Positions 22,936 through 31,978 of a DNA stretch of 62,830 bases are shown one piece after another. Positions within the stretch are counted from its first letter, which is position 1; each line of letters opens with the position of its first letter. The notes below the pieces were generated by a model that saw only the letters and a program-made list of their open reading frames with translations, was not told the origin of the DNA and searched no databases. Made by a program: the position numbers and the translations under genes. Source of the DNA: Kitasatospora sp. A2-31 (GTDB lineage Bacteria > Actinomycetota > Actinomycetes > Streptomycetales > Streptomycetaceae); NCBI RefSeq assembly GCF_022288725.1, contig NZ_JAKNTA010000002.1:1-62830 (forward strand), given 5' to 3'.

Positions 22936-24735
22936 ATGCCCGTAGCCCGTGGCACCGCCATGCCCGCTTCCGAGACCGGTCCGCGCCACCACGTCGCGGA
23001 CGGTGACCCGCAACCACCCGCTCCGCCTGCTCCACCCGCTCCGCCCGGACCTCCCGGTCCGCGCCGACTGCCCGCGGCGACCCGACTGCCCGCGCCGCCC
23101 GACGACGAGGAGCTCTACTGGTACTTCGGCCCGCAGCGCCGCTGGGTGCTGCTCTGCGCCACCCTCTCCTACGCCGGCGCCACCGCGACGCTCGGCCTCT
23201 TCGCGCTCAGCCGGCCGCTGCTCTGGCCCTTCCTGGCGCTGACCGTGCTCAACGCCGTCACCTGGCTGCTCTCCCTGGCCGACGGCCAGCGCGCCCGCCG
23301 GTTCACCCGGGACTCGCACGACCTGCTGCTGCGCGCCTGGCGGCAGGCCCGGTGCCCCTCCGTCGACCTGCTGCTGCCCACCGCCGGTGAACCGCTGGAC
23401 GTCCTGGCCAACGCCTACCGGCACACCGCCGCCGTCCGCTGGCCCGGCGAGCTGACCGTCCTGGTGCTCGACGACGCGGCCCGCCCCGAGGTCCGTGAAC
23501 TCGCCGAGGCCCACGGCTTCCAGTACCGCGCCCGGCCGGACCGCGGCCGGTTCAAGAAGGCCGGCAACCTCAACCACGGCCTGGCCGAGGGCGGCGGCGA
23601 CGTGATCGCCGTCCTCGACGCCGACTTCTGCCCGCGCCCGGACTTCCTGCACCACCTGGTGCCCTACCTCGACAACCCCGAGGTCGGCATCGTGCAGAGC
23701 CCCCAGTGCTTCGACACCGACCCCGGCATGTCGTGGCTGGAACGGGCCGCCGGAGCCACCCAGGAGATCTTCTACCGCTGGATCCAGCCCTCCCGGGACG
23801 CCCAGGACGGCACCGTCTGCTGCGGCACCAATGCGCTCTACCGGCGCGCGGCACTCGAACGGGTCGGCGGCTTCGCCGAGATCGACCACAGTGAGGACCT
23901 CTACACCGGCCTCTCGCTCGCCCGCGCCGGCTGGACCACCCGCTACGTGCCGGCGCTGGTCGCCAAGGGCATGTCGCCCACCGGCCTGCCCGCCTTCATC
24001 AGCCAGCAGTACCGCTGGTGCCTCGGCTCGCTCGCCCTGGTCGGTGATCCCGGCTTCCGGCGCGGGCCGCTCCCCCGCTCGGCCCGGCTCTGCTTCTGGA
24101 ACGGCATCCTCGGCTATCTCACCAGCGCGGTGAACGTCTTCGCCGTGCCGCTGCCGGCGCTGATCATGCTGTTCTTCCGGCCCGACGAGATCGAGCCCTG
24201 GCAGGTGCTGCCGTTCCTGCCGCCGATCTGGGTCGCGCTGGTCCTGCTGCCCGCGATGTCCCGCACCCGCTGGCGTTTCGAGGTCACCCGGGTCCAACTC
24301 CTCGGCGGGCTCTGCCACGTGGTCGCCATCGCGCACGCACTGCGCCGGCGCAGCGCCGACTGGGTGCCCACCGGCGCCGTGTCGGGCGGCGGTTCACTCG
24401 CCCGTACGGTCGCCCGGATCGGGGTCGGCTGGCTCGGCCTGGTCGTCGTGGCGGGCGCCGCCGGCCTGGTGCGGGCCGTGGCCCTCCACGGCTGGCAGCC
24501 CTACTGGGCGCTCGCCGCACTCCTCGGGCTCACCGCCTACACGGTGGTCCCGCTCCTCCAGGCCCTGTGGCCCCTGCTGCGCGGCGGCAACGGTGCCGCC
24601 GTCGCCGAGGTGGCCCCGCCCGCCAGGCGCGGCTCGGACCTCGGCTTCGGCCGGGCCGAGGCGGTCGCCGTGACCGCCGTGCTGCTGCTCTGCGGCCTGC
24701 TGGCCTCGGGCTGGGCGGACCCGCTCATCTTCTGA
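22936..24735 (+). CDS. GT2 family glycosyltransferase, cellulose-synthase-like membrane protein
   Basis: 599 residues. A Pro-rich N-terminus, two membrane helices, a GT-A catalytic domain (about 125-370) and four to five C-terminal helices. All processive beta-glycosyltransferase signatures are present: DDA near 178, DAD (VLDADF) near 227, ED within HSEDL near 321, and the Q(Q/R)xRW motif as QQYRW near 357-361. It should polymerise a UDP- or GDP-sugar and pass the chain across the membrane. No PilZ or other c-di-GMP domain is fused. Start ATG 22936 follows AGGGGGGCC; an upstream GTG at 22885 is possible. It is not the cslA/glxA arrangement, because no radical copper oxidase is adjacent. Confidence 0.87.
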   Translation: MPVARGTAMPASETGPRHHVADGDPQPPAPPAPPAPPGPPGPRRLPAATRLPAPPDDEELYWYFGPQRRWVLLCATLSYAGATATLGLFALSRPLLWPFLALTVLNAVTWLLSLADGQRARRFTRDSHDLLLRAWRQARCPSVDLLLPTAGEPLDVLANAYRHTAAVRWPGELTVLVLDDAARPEVRELAEAHGFQYRARPDRGRFKKAGNLNHGLAEGGGDVIAVLDADFCPRPDFLHHLVPYLDNPEVGIVQSPQCFDTDPGMSWLERAAGATQEIFYRWIQPSRDAQDGTVCCGTNALYRRAALERVGGFAEIDHSEDLYTGLSLARAGWTTRYVPALVAKGMSPTGLPAFISQQYRWCLGSLALVGDPGFRRGPLPRSARLCFWNGILGYLTSAVNVFAVPLPALIMLFFRPDEIEPWQVLPFLPPIWVALVLLPAMSRTRWRFEVTRVQLLGGLCHVVAIAHALRRRSADWVPTGAVSGGGSLARTVARIGVGWLGLVVVAGAAGLVRAVALHGWQPYWALAALLGLTAYTVVPLLQALWPLLRGGNGAAVAEVAPPARRGSDLGFGRAEAVAVTAVLLLCGLLASGWADPLIF

Positions 24736-24926
24736 CGACTCGGTACATCACTGCCGATCAGCCGAGCTCCGTCGTCGGCCGAGGTGTCGCTCGGCCGGCC
24801 CCCTCCCTGCTTCCTGCTCTTCCTCCTCTTCCTTGCGTCGCCCCACCGGCGCGGACCCGCCGCCTGGCCGCCCCATCGGCCCGGCGGCCCCGACCCACCG
24901 CTGCCAGTCAGGCAAGGAGCACCGCC

Positions 24927-27185
24927 GTGACCACGGCCGTACCACCGAACGCCGTACCTCCGAACGCCGTACCTCCGAACGCCGGGCGCCCGCTCGCCGC
25001 ACCGACCTCCCGCCCCGACCCCGCGACCGCCGCGACCGCCGCGACCCCCGCTCCCGCCGCAGCCGACACGGCGGCCCTGCCGGCCGTCTCGCCCGGGCCG
25101 GCGCACCGACCGGCCGCCGTCGCCGCGTCCGCATCCGTCACGCCGGCCTCCGTCGTCGCCCGGGGCGAGGAGGCCCGCCGGCGGGTGGCGTTCCGCCCCG
25201 ACATCGAGGGCCTGCGCGGGGTCGCCGTCCTCGCCGTCCTCGCCTTCCACGCCGCCGTCCCCGGTTTCACCGGCGGCTACGTGGGCGTCGACGTCTTCTT
25301 CGTCGTCTCCGGGTTCCTGATCACCGGCCTGCTGCTGGCCCGACCGATCGGCCTCCGGGACTTCGCCGCCCGCCGCGCGCGCCGCATCCTGCCCGCCGCC
25401 GCCGTCGTCCTGGTCGCCACCGCCCTGGCCGGGGGTGCGCTGCTCGACCCGCTGCGCGGCACCGATCTGGCCCGGGACCTGATCGCCGCCGCCGGGCAGT
25501 TCGCCAACTGGCGTTTCGTCGGACAGCAGACCGACTACCTCGCCGCCGAACGCGACCCGAGCCCGCTGCAGCACTTCTGGTCCCTCGGCGTGGAGAACCA
25601 GTACTACCTGCTCTGGGGCGTCCTGTTGCTCGGCCTCGCCCGCTTCCTCACCGGCCGCCGCCGCACCGCGGCGATCGCACTCGCGACCGCCGCGATCGGC
25701 GCCGCGTCGCTCGTGCTCTGCGTCCGCTGGACCGCCGGCTCCGCGCCGCTCGGCTACTTCTCGACCGCGAGCCGCCTCTGGGAGTTCGCCGCCGGCGCCG
25801 GTGCGGCGCTGCTCGGCTCGGCAGTGGCGGGCGGGGGCGCGCGCCGCACGGGCCCCGTCGGGCGGTCACTCGGCGCGGCGCTGCGCCTGGTCGGTTGGGC
25901 CGGCGCGGCGGCCGTCGTCGTCGCGGTCTTCCGCTACGACCGCGACACGCCGTTCCCCGGCACCGCCGCCCTGTTGCCCGTCCTCGGCACGGCCGCCGTC
26001 CTGCTCGCCGGACCGGCGCACCGGGCCCTCGGCGTCGCCGACGTCGGCCGCCTCCTGGCGGTCCGCCCGCTGCGGGCCGCCGGCCGCCTCTCCTACGCCT
26101 GGTACCTCTGGCACTGGCCGGTCCTGACCATCGCCCAGGCCCGCTACGGCCCGCTGCCGTGGACCACGCTGGTCGCGCTCACGGCCGCCGCCGCCCTGCC
26201 GGCCTGGCTCACCCTGCGGCTGGTCGAGCAGCCGCTGCGGTACGGCAGCAGCCCGGCGCCCGGCCGAGGCCTCGCGGTCGGGGCCAGTGCCCTGGTGATC
26301 CCGTTGATCGCCGGGCTGACCCTCGGCGGCGGGACCGTCCGGGCGCTGGGCAGCGCGGACGCCCCCGTGGTGGTCCCGGCCGGCGCGGTGGACGGCCCCT
26401 CGCTGCTCGCCCCCGGCATCCGGGTGCCCGACCTGACGCCCTCGCTGGCCCGGGCCAGGGAGGACTTCCCGCCCGGAAAGGGGTGCGAGATCCCGCTCGG
26501 CGCCGACACCAGCCCCCGCTGCCTGTTCGGTGACCGGAACAGCCCCGACCGGATCGTGCTGCTCGGCGACTCGCACGCCGGGCAGTGGATCTCCGCCGCC
26601 CTGACGCTCGCCGAGCAACGGCACTGGGCCCTGGAGGTGCTGGTCAAGCCCGGCTGCCCGCTGGCCACGCTGACCGTGCGGAACAACGTCCTCGGGCGCA
26701 CCTTCGAGGAGTGCGACCGCTGGCGCGAGAACACCCTCACCCGGTTGGCCACCGGCCCCCGGCCGAAGCTGGTCCTGATGGCCGGCCTCAACCGGTACGG
26801 GAGCCAGGAGGAGCGCGCGGACGGCTGGGCCCGCACCCTGGACCGGCTCGCCGCGACCGGAGCGCCGCTCGCCTACCTGGGGGACACCCCGATGCCCGGC
26901 AAGGACGTCCCGACCTGCCTGGCCGCCTCGGACGGCCGGTCCGACGCCTGCTTCTTCCCCCGGGAGTCCGCCTTCGAGCGCGACCCGTTGATCGAGGGCG
27001 GGCTCGCCGAGCGCTACCGCGTCCGGGTGCTCGACCTGGGCCCGCTGCTCTGCCCGGGGACCGGCCCGGACTGCCCGGCGGTGCTGGAGGGCGTCGTGCT
27101 CTACCGGGACACCGGCCACATCACCGACACGCTCGCCCGGGTGCTGGCGCCCCGGCTCGACCGGGGGCTGCTGGGCGCGGGGTGA
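24927..27185 (+). CDS. OafA/YrhL-type acyltransferase with SGNH domain
   Basis: 752 residues. The N-terminal 85 residues are a Pro/Ala-rich tail with three VPPNA repeats. The acyltransferase-3 membrane domain (about 88-430) begins FRPDIEGLRGVAVLAVLAFHA and includes the VDVFFVVSGFLIT block. The extracytoplasmic SGNH esterase-like domain has GDSHAG (Asp548, Ser549) and a terminal DTGHITD that supplies the catalytic His. Such proteins O-acetylate cell-surface glycans or lipids. GTG 24927 has AAGGAG seven bases upstream. Downstream of the GT2 gene on the same strand (191 bp apart), so modification of its product is a reasonable guess. Confidence 0.9.
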   Translation: MTTAVPPNAVPPNAVPPNAGRPLAAPTSRPDPATAATAATPAPAAADTAALPAVSPGPAHRPAAVAASASVTPASVVARGEEARRRVAFRPDIEGLRGVAVLAVLAFHAAVPGFTGGYVGVDVFFVVSGFLITGLLLARPIGLRDFAARRARRILPAAAVVLVATALAGGALLDPLRGTDLARDLIAAAGQFANWRFVGQQTDYLAAERDPSPLQHFWSLGVENQYYLLWGVLLLGLARFLTGRRRTAAIALATAAIGAASLVLCVRWTAGSAPLGYFSTASRLWEFAAGAGAALLGSAVAGGGARRTGPVGRSLGAALRLVGWAGAAAVVVAVFRYDRDTPFPGTAALLPVLGTAAVLLAGPAHRALGVADVGRLLAVRPLRAAGRLSYAWYLWHWPVLTIAQARYGPLPWTTLVALTAAAALPAWLTLRLVEQPLRYGSSPAPGRGLAVGASALVIPLIAGLTLGGGTVRALGSADAPVVVPAGAVDGPSLLAPGIRVPDLTPSLARAREDFPPGKGCEIPLGADTSPRCLFGDRNSPDRIVLLGDSHAGQWISAALTLAEQRHWALEVLVKPGCPLATLTVRNNVLGRTFEECDRWRENTLTRLATGPRPKLVLMAGLNRYGSQEERADGWARTLDRLAATGAPLAYLGDTPMPGKDVPTCLAASDGRSDACFFPRESAFERDPLIEGGLAERYRVRVLDLGPLLCPGTGPDCPAVLEGVVLYRDTGHITDTLARVLAPRLDRGLLGAG
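24939..24983. repeat. three 15-bp tandem repeats at the acyltransferase N-terminus
   Basis: Units at 24939, 24954 and 24969; the last two are identical. They encode VPPNA three times in the cytoplasmic tail, so copy number can change in frame. Confidence 0.85.
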
Positions 27186-27318
27186 GGTGCGGGGCCGGCG
27201 GGTCGGACGGTTCGCGCGGTCCGGCGGCGGGGGTCGGGTCCGGTTCCGGGCCGCTCCTCCCCGCCGGCCGGGCCCAGCCGCCCGGGCTGTTCCTCCCGTC
27301 GGCCGCCCGGGCAGCCCG

Positions 27319-28143
27319 TCAGCCGTAGAGGCTGTGGCAGAGGCGGGCCTGTTCCGAGCCGGCCGGCCAGCGGCCCAGGTGCTCGGCCTGCTCGCAGAGC
27401 GATCCGATGCCGGGCACGGTGGGGCCGGTCGCCGGCGGACTCGGGGCCTTGTTCGGGGCGGGGGCAGGCGTCGCCGCAGCCGGGCCCTGCCCTGCCGTGC
27501 CGCCGCCAGAAGGCCGCGAGGGCCCGGGCCGGGCCGTACGCCCGGGCTTGGACCGGGGCGCCGTCGCGCGGTCCGATCCGGTGGGCTCGTCGTCGCCACC
27601 GGCCTGACGGGCCGGAGCCTGCGCCCCCTCGGTCGAGGGGGCCGCCCCGGGTGCGGGGGCGGTCTCCGGCAAGGCCGCCGCAGGGCTGGGCGCGGTGGTG
27701 GGCGGCGAGCCGCCGGGTACCGACACCGCCTCGGGGGCGCCGCTCCCGGGCGGGGTGAGGGGGGACGACGGAGTGGGGGAGGCGGGTTCCCCCGGGAAGG
27801 CCACCACCCCGGAGTTCTCGTCACCCGAGCCGGGCCCGCACATCACCAGGACGGCGGCCAGGGCCGCGACCGTCCCGCCCGCCGTGACCGCCCACCGCAG
27901 GCGCCGCCGGGGTCGCGGCCCGGTCGCGGACGCCGCGGCGCCGGCCGCCGCGCGGGCGGCCGTCGTGTTGCCGGACCCGCCCGCGCCGGCCGAGGCCGGC
28001 GAGCCTGTCCCGGGGAAGGGGACGGGCGTGGACGCCGGTGCCGAGCGGCCGGCCGCCGGTCCGGGGGGCGGGGGCGGCACCGGCGGCGGCTGCCACGCAT
28101 TCTCGGGCCACTTCCACTGCCCGCTCCCCGGTTGCCCGCCCAT
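27319..28143 (-). CDS. Pro-rich single-pass membrane protein
   Basis: 274 residues. A cytoplasmic Pro-rich N-terminus (QPPPVPPPPPGPAAG), a basic patch PRPRRRLRW, and one membrane helix (VTAGGTVAALAAVLVMC, about 89-105). An extended Pro/Ser/Thr/Ala stalk follows. The last 35 residues, with two cysteines (IGSLCEQAEHLGRW then ARLCHSLYG), form a small C-terminal motif that recurs in streptomycete membrane proteins, by my recollection. AGGAGGG precedes ATG 28143. Function unknown. Confidence 0.65.
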   Translation of the reverse strand: MGGQPGSGQWKWPENAWQPPPVPPPPPGPAAGRSAPASTPVPFPGTGSPASAGAGGSGNTTAARAAAGAAASATGPRPRRRLRWAVTAGGTVAALAAVLVMCGPGSGDENSGVVAFPGEPASPTPSSPLTPPGSGAPEAVSVPGGSPPTTAPSPAAALPETAPAPGAAPSTEGAQAPARQAGGDDEPTGSDRATAPRSKPGRTARPGPSRPSGGGTAGQGPAAATPAPAPNKAPSPPATGPTVPGIGSLCEQAEHLGRWPAGSEQARLCHSLYG

Positions 28144-28391
28144 CGCTCACGCCCTCCTGCCGAATGCCGCCGACCACCGGCGAGCCGATCCCCGTGCTCA
28201 ACGAGCGCGCCGTCGCGGGGACATGACCAGGAAGGGGGTTCACCCCCGGGTGTCGTTCCGCGCGCCCCCTCCGGCCCGCGCACCGCCGCGTGCACCGGTT
28301 TGCCGCCCGGTTCGCCGCCCGCCCGCGCCGCCCGTACGCTGCCTGCCGTACCCCGGGTGCGGACGTCAGGGCTCCGCCACATGCTGGGGGC

Positions 28392-28613
28392 ATGGAAACC
28401 AACAAGCCCCTGGTCGAGGTCGCCGAGTTCCGTACCGACAGCCGCTACCGCCTGGTCCGCTTCGAGGGCCACGGCTGGGAGCCGCTGGCCCCCGAGGAGT
28501 TCGAGCCCCGCATCCGCCAGCTCTTCCCGGACCTCGACCCGCACGACCCCGACCGCGTCCAGTGGGCCGACCGCCCCTGGGAGTGGCCCGCCTGGCACCC
28601 CGGCGAGGCCTGA
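28392..28613 (+). CDS. small acidic hypothetical protein
   Basis: 73 residues beginning METNKPLVEVAEFRTDSRYR, acidic and Trp-rich at the C-terminus (WADRPWEWPAWHPGEA). No signal peptide or known domain. Only a weak G-rich ribosome site precedes the ATG. Codon pattern is normal for the window, which favours a real gene. Confidence 0.55.
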   Translation: METNKPLVEVAEFRTDSRYRLVRFEGHGWEPLAPEEFEPRIRQLFPDLDPHDPDRVQWADRPWEWPAWHPGEA

Positions 28614-28990
28614 TCCCGGGGCACCGGCCGGGGGAGGCCGGCGGGCCGGTGGCGCCCCCCCGCCCCTGCCCCCGCCCCCGGCCCGGCCGCTCCGCGGGGC
28701 CCGGGTCGCCGTCCCGGGCGCGGACGCCGCGCGGGCAGCCGAAGGGAAGCCGGCTGACGCCGAGTGTTCGTCCGGGGTCGCGGCGCCCTCGGGGCGCGCA
28801 TCCCCACCGCCCCGACAGGCGTGGCGAACCGACGGTTGGAACGGCAGGGAAGTCGGGGCAGGATCGTCCTGAACGGGCGGGCCGACCGCCCCGCCCACGG
28901 CGGACGCCGTCGCCCCGGAACGGACGGGTCGTCGACCGACCGGGTGGAGGGGCTGTCTCGGCCCGCGTCAAAGGCGTCGGAGGGGGAGTC
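28614..28990. other. intergenic region, low complexity
   Basis: 377 bases. C-runs and G-runs around 28650-28700; no hairpin or gene that I can support. Bases 28840-28980 should contain the promoter of the methyltransferase at 28991. Confidence 0.45.
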
Positions 28991-29620
28991 GTGCTGAACG
29001 CGCCGGCGAGCAACGCGGGTTACGGCGAGCAGGCGGAGGAGCTGGTGCGGCAGTACGAGGGCGTGACCTTCGAGGAGGTGCACCGCGAGGTCCTGCACCT
29101 CTTCCCCGAACGGCCCTCCGCCGTCCTCGACCTCGGCGCCGGCACCGGCCGCGATGCCGCCGCACTCGCCGCCCGCGGCCACCGGGTCGTCGCGGCCGAG
29201 CCGACCGCCGAGCTGCGCCGCGCCGGGCAGCGGCTCCACCGGGACACCGGCATCCGCTGGGTCGACGACGCGCTCCCCGAGGCGCCGGGGCTCCGTGCGT
29301 CGGGCGAGCGCTTCGACCTGATCCTGCTCTCCGCCGTCTGGATGCACCTGGCCGACCACGAGCGGCCGTCGGCGATGGCCACGCTCGCCCGGCTGATCGC
29401 TCCCGGCGGGCGTGTCCTGCTCTCGCTGCGGCACGGTCCGGTGCCGCCCGGCCGGCGGATGTTCGAGATCACGCCGGAGGAGACCGTCGAGCTCGCCCGG
29501 GCCCGCGGGCTGGACCTGTTGCACGTGACCGAGCGGACGGACCTGCACGACCGGCCGGGCGTCAGCTGGCACCTGCTCGGGTTCGAGTCGCCCGCGTCAC
29601 CGGGCCGGGCCGCGGCCTGA
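28991..29620 (+). CDS. class I SAM-dependent methyltransferase
   Basis: 209 residues. Motif I is VLDLGAGTGRDAAALAARG, motif II VVAAEPTAELR, and IAPGGRVLLSLRHG is motif III. A GGAGGGGGA tract is just upstream of GTG 28991. Small-molecule methyltransferase, substrate unknown. Its stop is one base from the stop of the convergent VOC gene. Confidence 0.8.
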   Translation: MLNAPASNAGYGEQAEELVRQYEGVTFEEVHREVLHLFPERPSAVLDLGAGTGRDAAALAARGHRVVAAEPTAELRRAGQRLHRDTGIRWVDDALPEAPGLRASGERFDLILLSAVWMHLADHERPSAMATLARLIAPGGRVLLSLRHGPVPPGRRMFEITPEETVELARARGLDLLHVTERTDLHDRPGVSWHLLGFESPASPGRAAA

Positions 29621-29621
29621 C

Positions 29622-30050
29622 TCAGTCGAGGCAGAACTCGTTGCCCTCGGGGTCCTGCATCGGGATGCAGGCATCGTTGCCGTCGTACAGCGTCTGCACG
29701 TGAACCGCCCCGAGCGGGACCAGCCTTGCGCATTCGGCCTCCAGTGCGGCGAGGCGCTCCTCGCCGACGAGCCCGGTGCCGACCCGTACGTCGAGGTGCA
29801 CCCGGTTCTTGGCGGCCTTCCCTTCAGGGACACGCTGGAAGTACAGCCGCGGCCCCTCACCCGAGGGGTCGATGCAGGCGAACCAGGAATCCCGTTCCTC
29901 GGGGGCCTGCGCGTCCCGGTACTCCTCCCACGTGGCGAACCCCGCCGGGGGCGGCGGTACGACGTACCCCAACACCTCGCACCAGAACCGGGCGAGGCGC
30001 TCGGGTTCCGCGCAGTCGAAGGTGACCTGGACCTTCCTGATCGCTGACAT
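29622..30050 (-). CDS. VOC superfamily (glyoxalase-like) protein
   Basis: 142 residues with one VOC domain: VQVTFDCAEPERLARFWCEVLGY at the N-terminus, NRVHLDVRVG, and the closing MQDPEGNEFCLD typical of the actinobacterial glyoxalase-like VOC group. The start ATG 30050 has a weak ribosome site. Tail-to-tail with the methyltransferase, with one base between stop codons, so read-through antisense is likely unless transcription stops inside the genes. Confidence 0.85.
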   Translation of the reverse strand: MSAIRKVQVTFDCAEPERLARFWCEVLGYVVPPPPAGFATWEEYRDAQAPEERDSWFACIDPSGEGPRLYFQRVPEGKAAKNRVHLDVRVGTGLVGEERLAALEAECARLVPLGAVHVQTLYDGNDACIPMQDPEGNEFCLD

Positions 30051-30154
30051 CCGCGCACCATACCAAGGGACGCCTCCGCCGCTCCGCCCGTTTTCCAGCG
30101 GCACGGGTCGGGGCGGGTGGGAGCGGGGTGCCGGGTGCGTCGACACGGGCTCGT

Positions 30155-30715
30155 TCACGGCCGGAGGAGTTCGCAGAAGCGGTCCAGGGCGCGGTCATTG
30201 CGGTGGCGGTCCCCGGTGTTCGTCAGATCGAACAGGAGACCCCGGATGACGGCCATGACCAGCGTGGGAGTGGCGGTGTCGTCCGGGCCGGTGGTGATGT
30301 CGCGGAACGCGGTGCCGAGGGTGTCGAACCAGTCCGTGATCGCCTCGGCCCGGTCCGGATACTTCTCGGGGTGGACGAGGCCGTCGGCGTGCACCTCGAA
30401 GAACAGCCGGACGAACGGGGCACGCTCCGGTGCGCTCATCCAGGCCCAGATGCCGCGCAGCCGTTCCTCCGGGGAGCCCGCCTGCGCCGGGAGGTTCGCG
30501 GCCAGCCGGGCCGCCCCGCGGCGGCGTGCCTCGGCAAGGACGGCGGCCACCAACTCCTGCTTGCTGCCGAAGTCGTAGAGCAACATCCGCGGACTGGTGT
30601 CGAGAGCCGCGGCCAGCGGCCGCAGGCTCAACCCGGCCAGGCCGTGCGCCAGGACGTAGTCGGTCGCCCGCGCCAGCGTGGCCTCCCGCCGGGCGGGATC
30701 CGGGGGTCGTCCCAC
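30155..30715 (-). CDS. TetR family transcriptional regulator
   Basis: 186 residues. HTH region LSLRPLAAALDTSPRMLLYDFGSKQELV at about 29-56. GTG 30715 follows GGAAGG by six bases. Divergent from the patatin gene over an 80-bp AT-richer spacer, so it probably represses that gene and itself. The Arg-Met-Leu substitution in the recognition helix region (SPRMLLYDF) differs from the common SxxxLYxHF. Confidence 0.85.
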   Translation of the reverse strand: MGRPPDPARREATLARATDYVLAHGLAGLSLRPLAAALDTSPRMLLYDFGSKQELVAAVLAEARRRGAARLAANLPAQAGSPEERLRGIWAWMSAPERAPFVRLFFEVHADGLVHPEKYPDRAEAITDWFDTLGTAFRDITTGPDDTATPTLVMAVIRGLLFDLTNTGDRHRNDRALDRFCELLRP

Positions 30716-30795
30716 GGTGGACCTTCCTCTCCTTGCCGAACTGAGCCGGCGTCAGTATATGGTACGACTGTTTCAATAACGGGAGGGAGACGGCT

Positions 30796-31641
30796 GTGCA
30801 CTCATTCGGTCGGGCACTCGCGCTGGGTGCCGGAGGCCCCGTCGGGGCGGCCTGGATGGCCGGACTGGCCTGCGGACTGCGCCGGGTCGGGCTGGACCTC
30901 GGCGAGGCCGACCTGATCGTCGGCACCTCGACCGGCGCGATCGTCGGCGCAGTGCTGGCCACCGGCCAGGACCCCAGCCGGCTCGCCACGCCGGTGCGCC
31001 CCGGCGGCACACCTCCACAGGTGGACGGGCGCCGGCTGGGCGAGGCGTTCGCCGTGCTCGGCGATGCCGCCTCGAACCCGGCCGAGGCGCGCCGCCGAGT
31101 GGGCCGGATCGCGCTCGCCGCCGAGACCGGCCCCGAGCAGGCGCATGTCACCCGGATGCGCGAGCTGGCTGGCGCGGACCAGTGGCCGGACCGGAGGCTG
31201 CTCATCACCGCGACGGACGCCGAGACCGGCGAGCAGGAGGTCTTCGAACGCGGCAGTGGCGCCCCACTGCCCTCCGCCGTGGCGGCGAGCACGGCCTTCC
31301 CGGGCATCTACCCGCCGATCACGGTCAACGGCCGCCGGTACATGGACGGCTCACTGCGGTCGGCGACCAACGCCGGACTCGCGGCCGGAGCCCGCACGCT
31401 CGTCGTGATCGACCCGCAGGCCCACCTGTTCCCCCGCGAGTTGCTCGACCGGGAACTGGCGCTCGCGGCGGCGCACACCGTGGTGACCATCGGGCCGGAC
31501 CCGGCGGCCGTACGCGCATTCGGCCCGGATCTCGGCGACCGCACGGCCTGGGGGCCGGCCCACCAGGCGGGCCTTCGCCAGGCCCCCGACGCCGCCGAGC
31601 AGCTCCGCGGCGCCTGGAACCCCGGATCCGCCGCGGACTGA
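30796..31641 (+). CDS. patatin-like phospholipase
   Basis: 281 residues. The oxyanion hole glycine motif is GAGGPVG (11-17), the nucleophile GTSTG (Ser45), and the catalytic Asp is Asp184 in YMDGSLRS, giving the Ser-Asp dyad of patatins. ASTAFPGIYPPI is also typical. Cytosolic (no signal peptide). Acts on acyl esters of phospholipids or related lipids. GTG 30796 follows GGGAGGG. Likely controlled by the divergent TetR gene. Confidence 0.88.
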   Translation: MHSFGRALALGAGGPVGAAWMAGLACGLRRVGLDLGEADLIVGTSTGAIVGAVLATGQDPSRLATPVRPGGTPPQVDGRRLGEAFAVLGDAASNPAEARRRVGRIALAAETGPEQAHVTRMRELAGADQWPDRRLLITATDAETGEQEVFERGSGAPLPSAVAASTAFPGIYPPITVNGRRYMDGSLRSATNAGLAAGARTLVVIDPQAHLFPRELLDRELALAAAHTVVTIGPDPAAVRAFGPDLGDRTAWGPAHQAGLRQAPDAAEQLRGAWNPGSAAD

Positions 31642-31978
31642 GCCTGGGCCTCTCTTCCGGATCTTGCCGTGCGGGCGACGAGATCCGAGAGAGAGGCCCG
31701 GGGCGCGCTCCCCGACGGCCACCGACGTCATCCGTTGCGGCCGCAGGCTCGTTCCGTCGTGCAGCCCCCGGCCCGCGGGTGAGTCCCTTCGCCGGACCGG
31801 TCGTGCGATGACCGGTCGCCTCCCCGCCCGGCTCACGGACGTCGTGCGGTCGCCGGCAGCCGGCCGTCCCCGCCCCGGGCGACGGGCGGTCGGTTCACTC
31901 ACGCCTCCGCCTTCCGGGCCGGCGGGACGGGCGGTGAGCGTGGAGTGTCGATCCAGCCGGCCAAGGGCCCGGGCAGCG
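31642..31978. other. intergenic region between convergent genes
   Basis: 337 bases. A strong hairpin follows the patatin stop directly (31646-31699). The remainder is GC-rich with no recognised gene. Confidence 0.5.
31646..31699 (+). terminator. long hairpin terminator of the patatin gene
   Basis: Arms of 19 bases with two mismatches (GGGCCTCTCTTCCGGATCT against 31681-31699) and a 16-nt loop, starting five bases after the stop codon. Confidence 0.7.
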
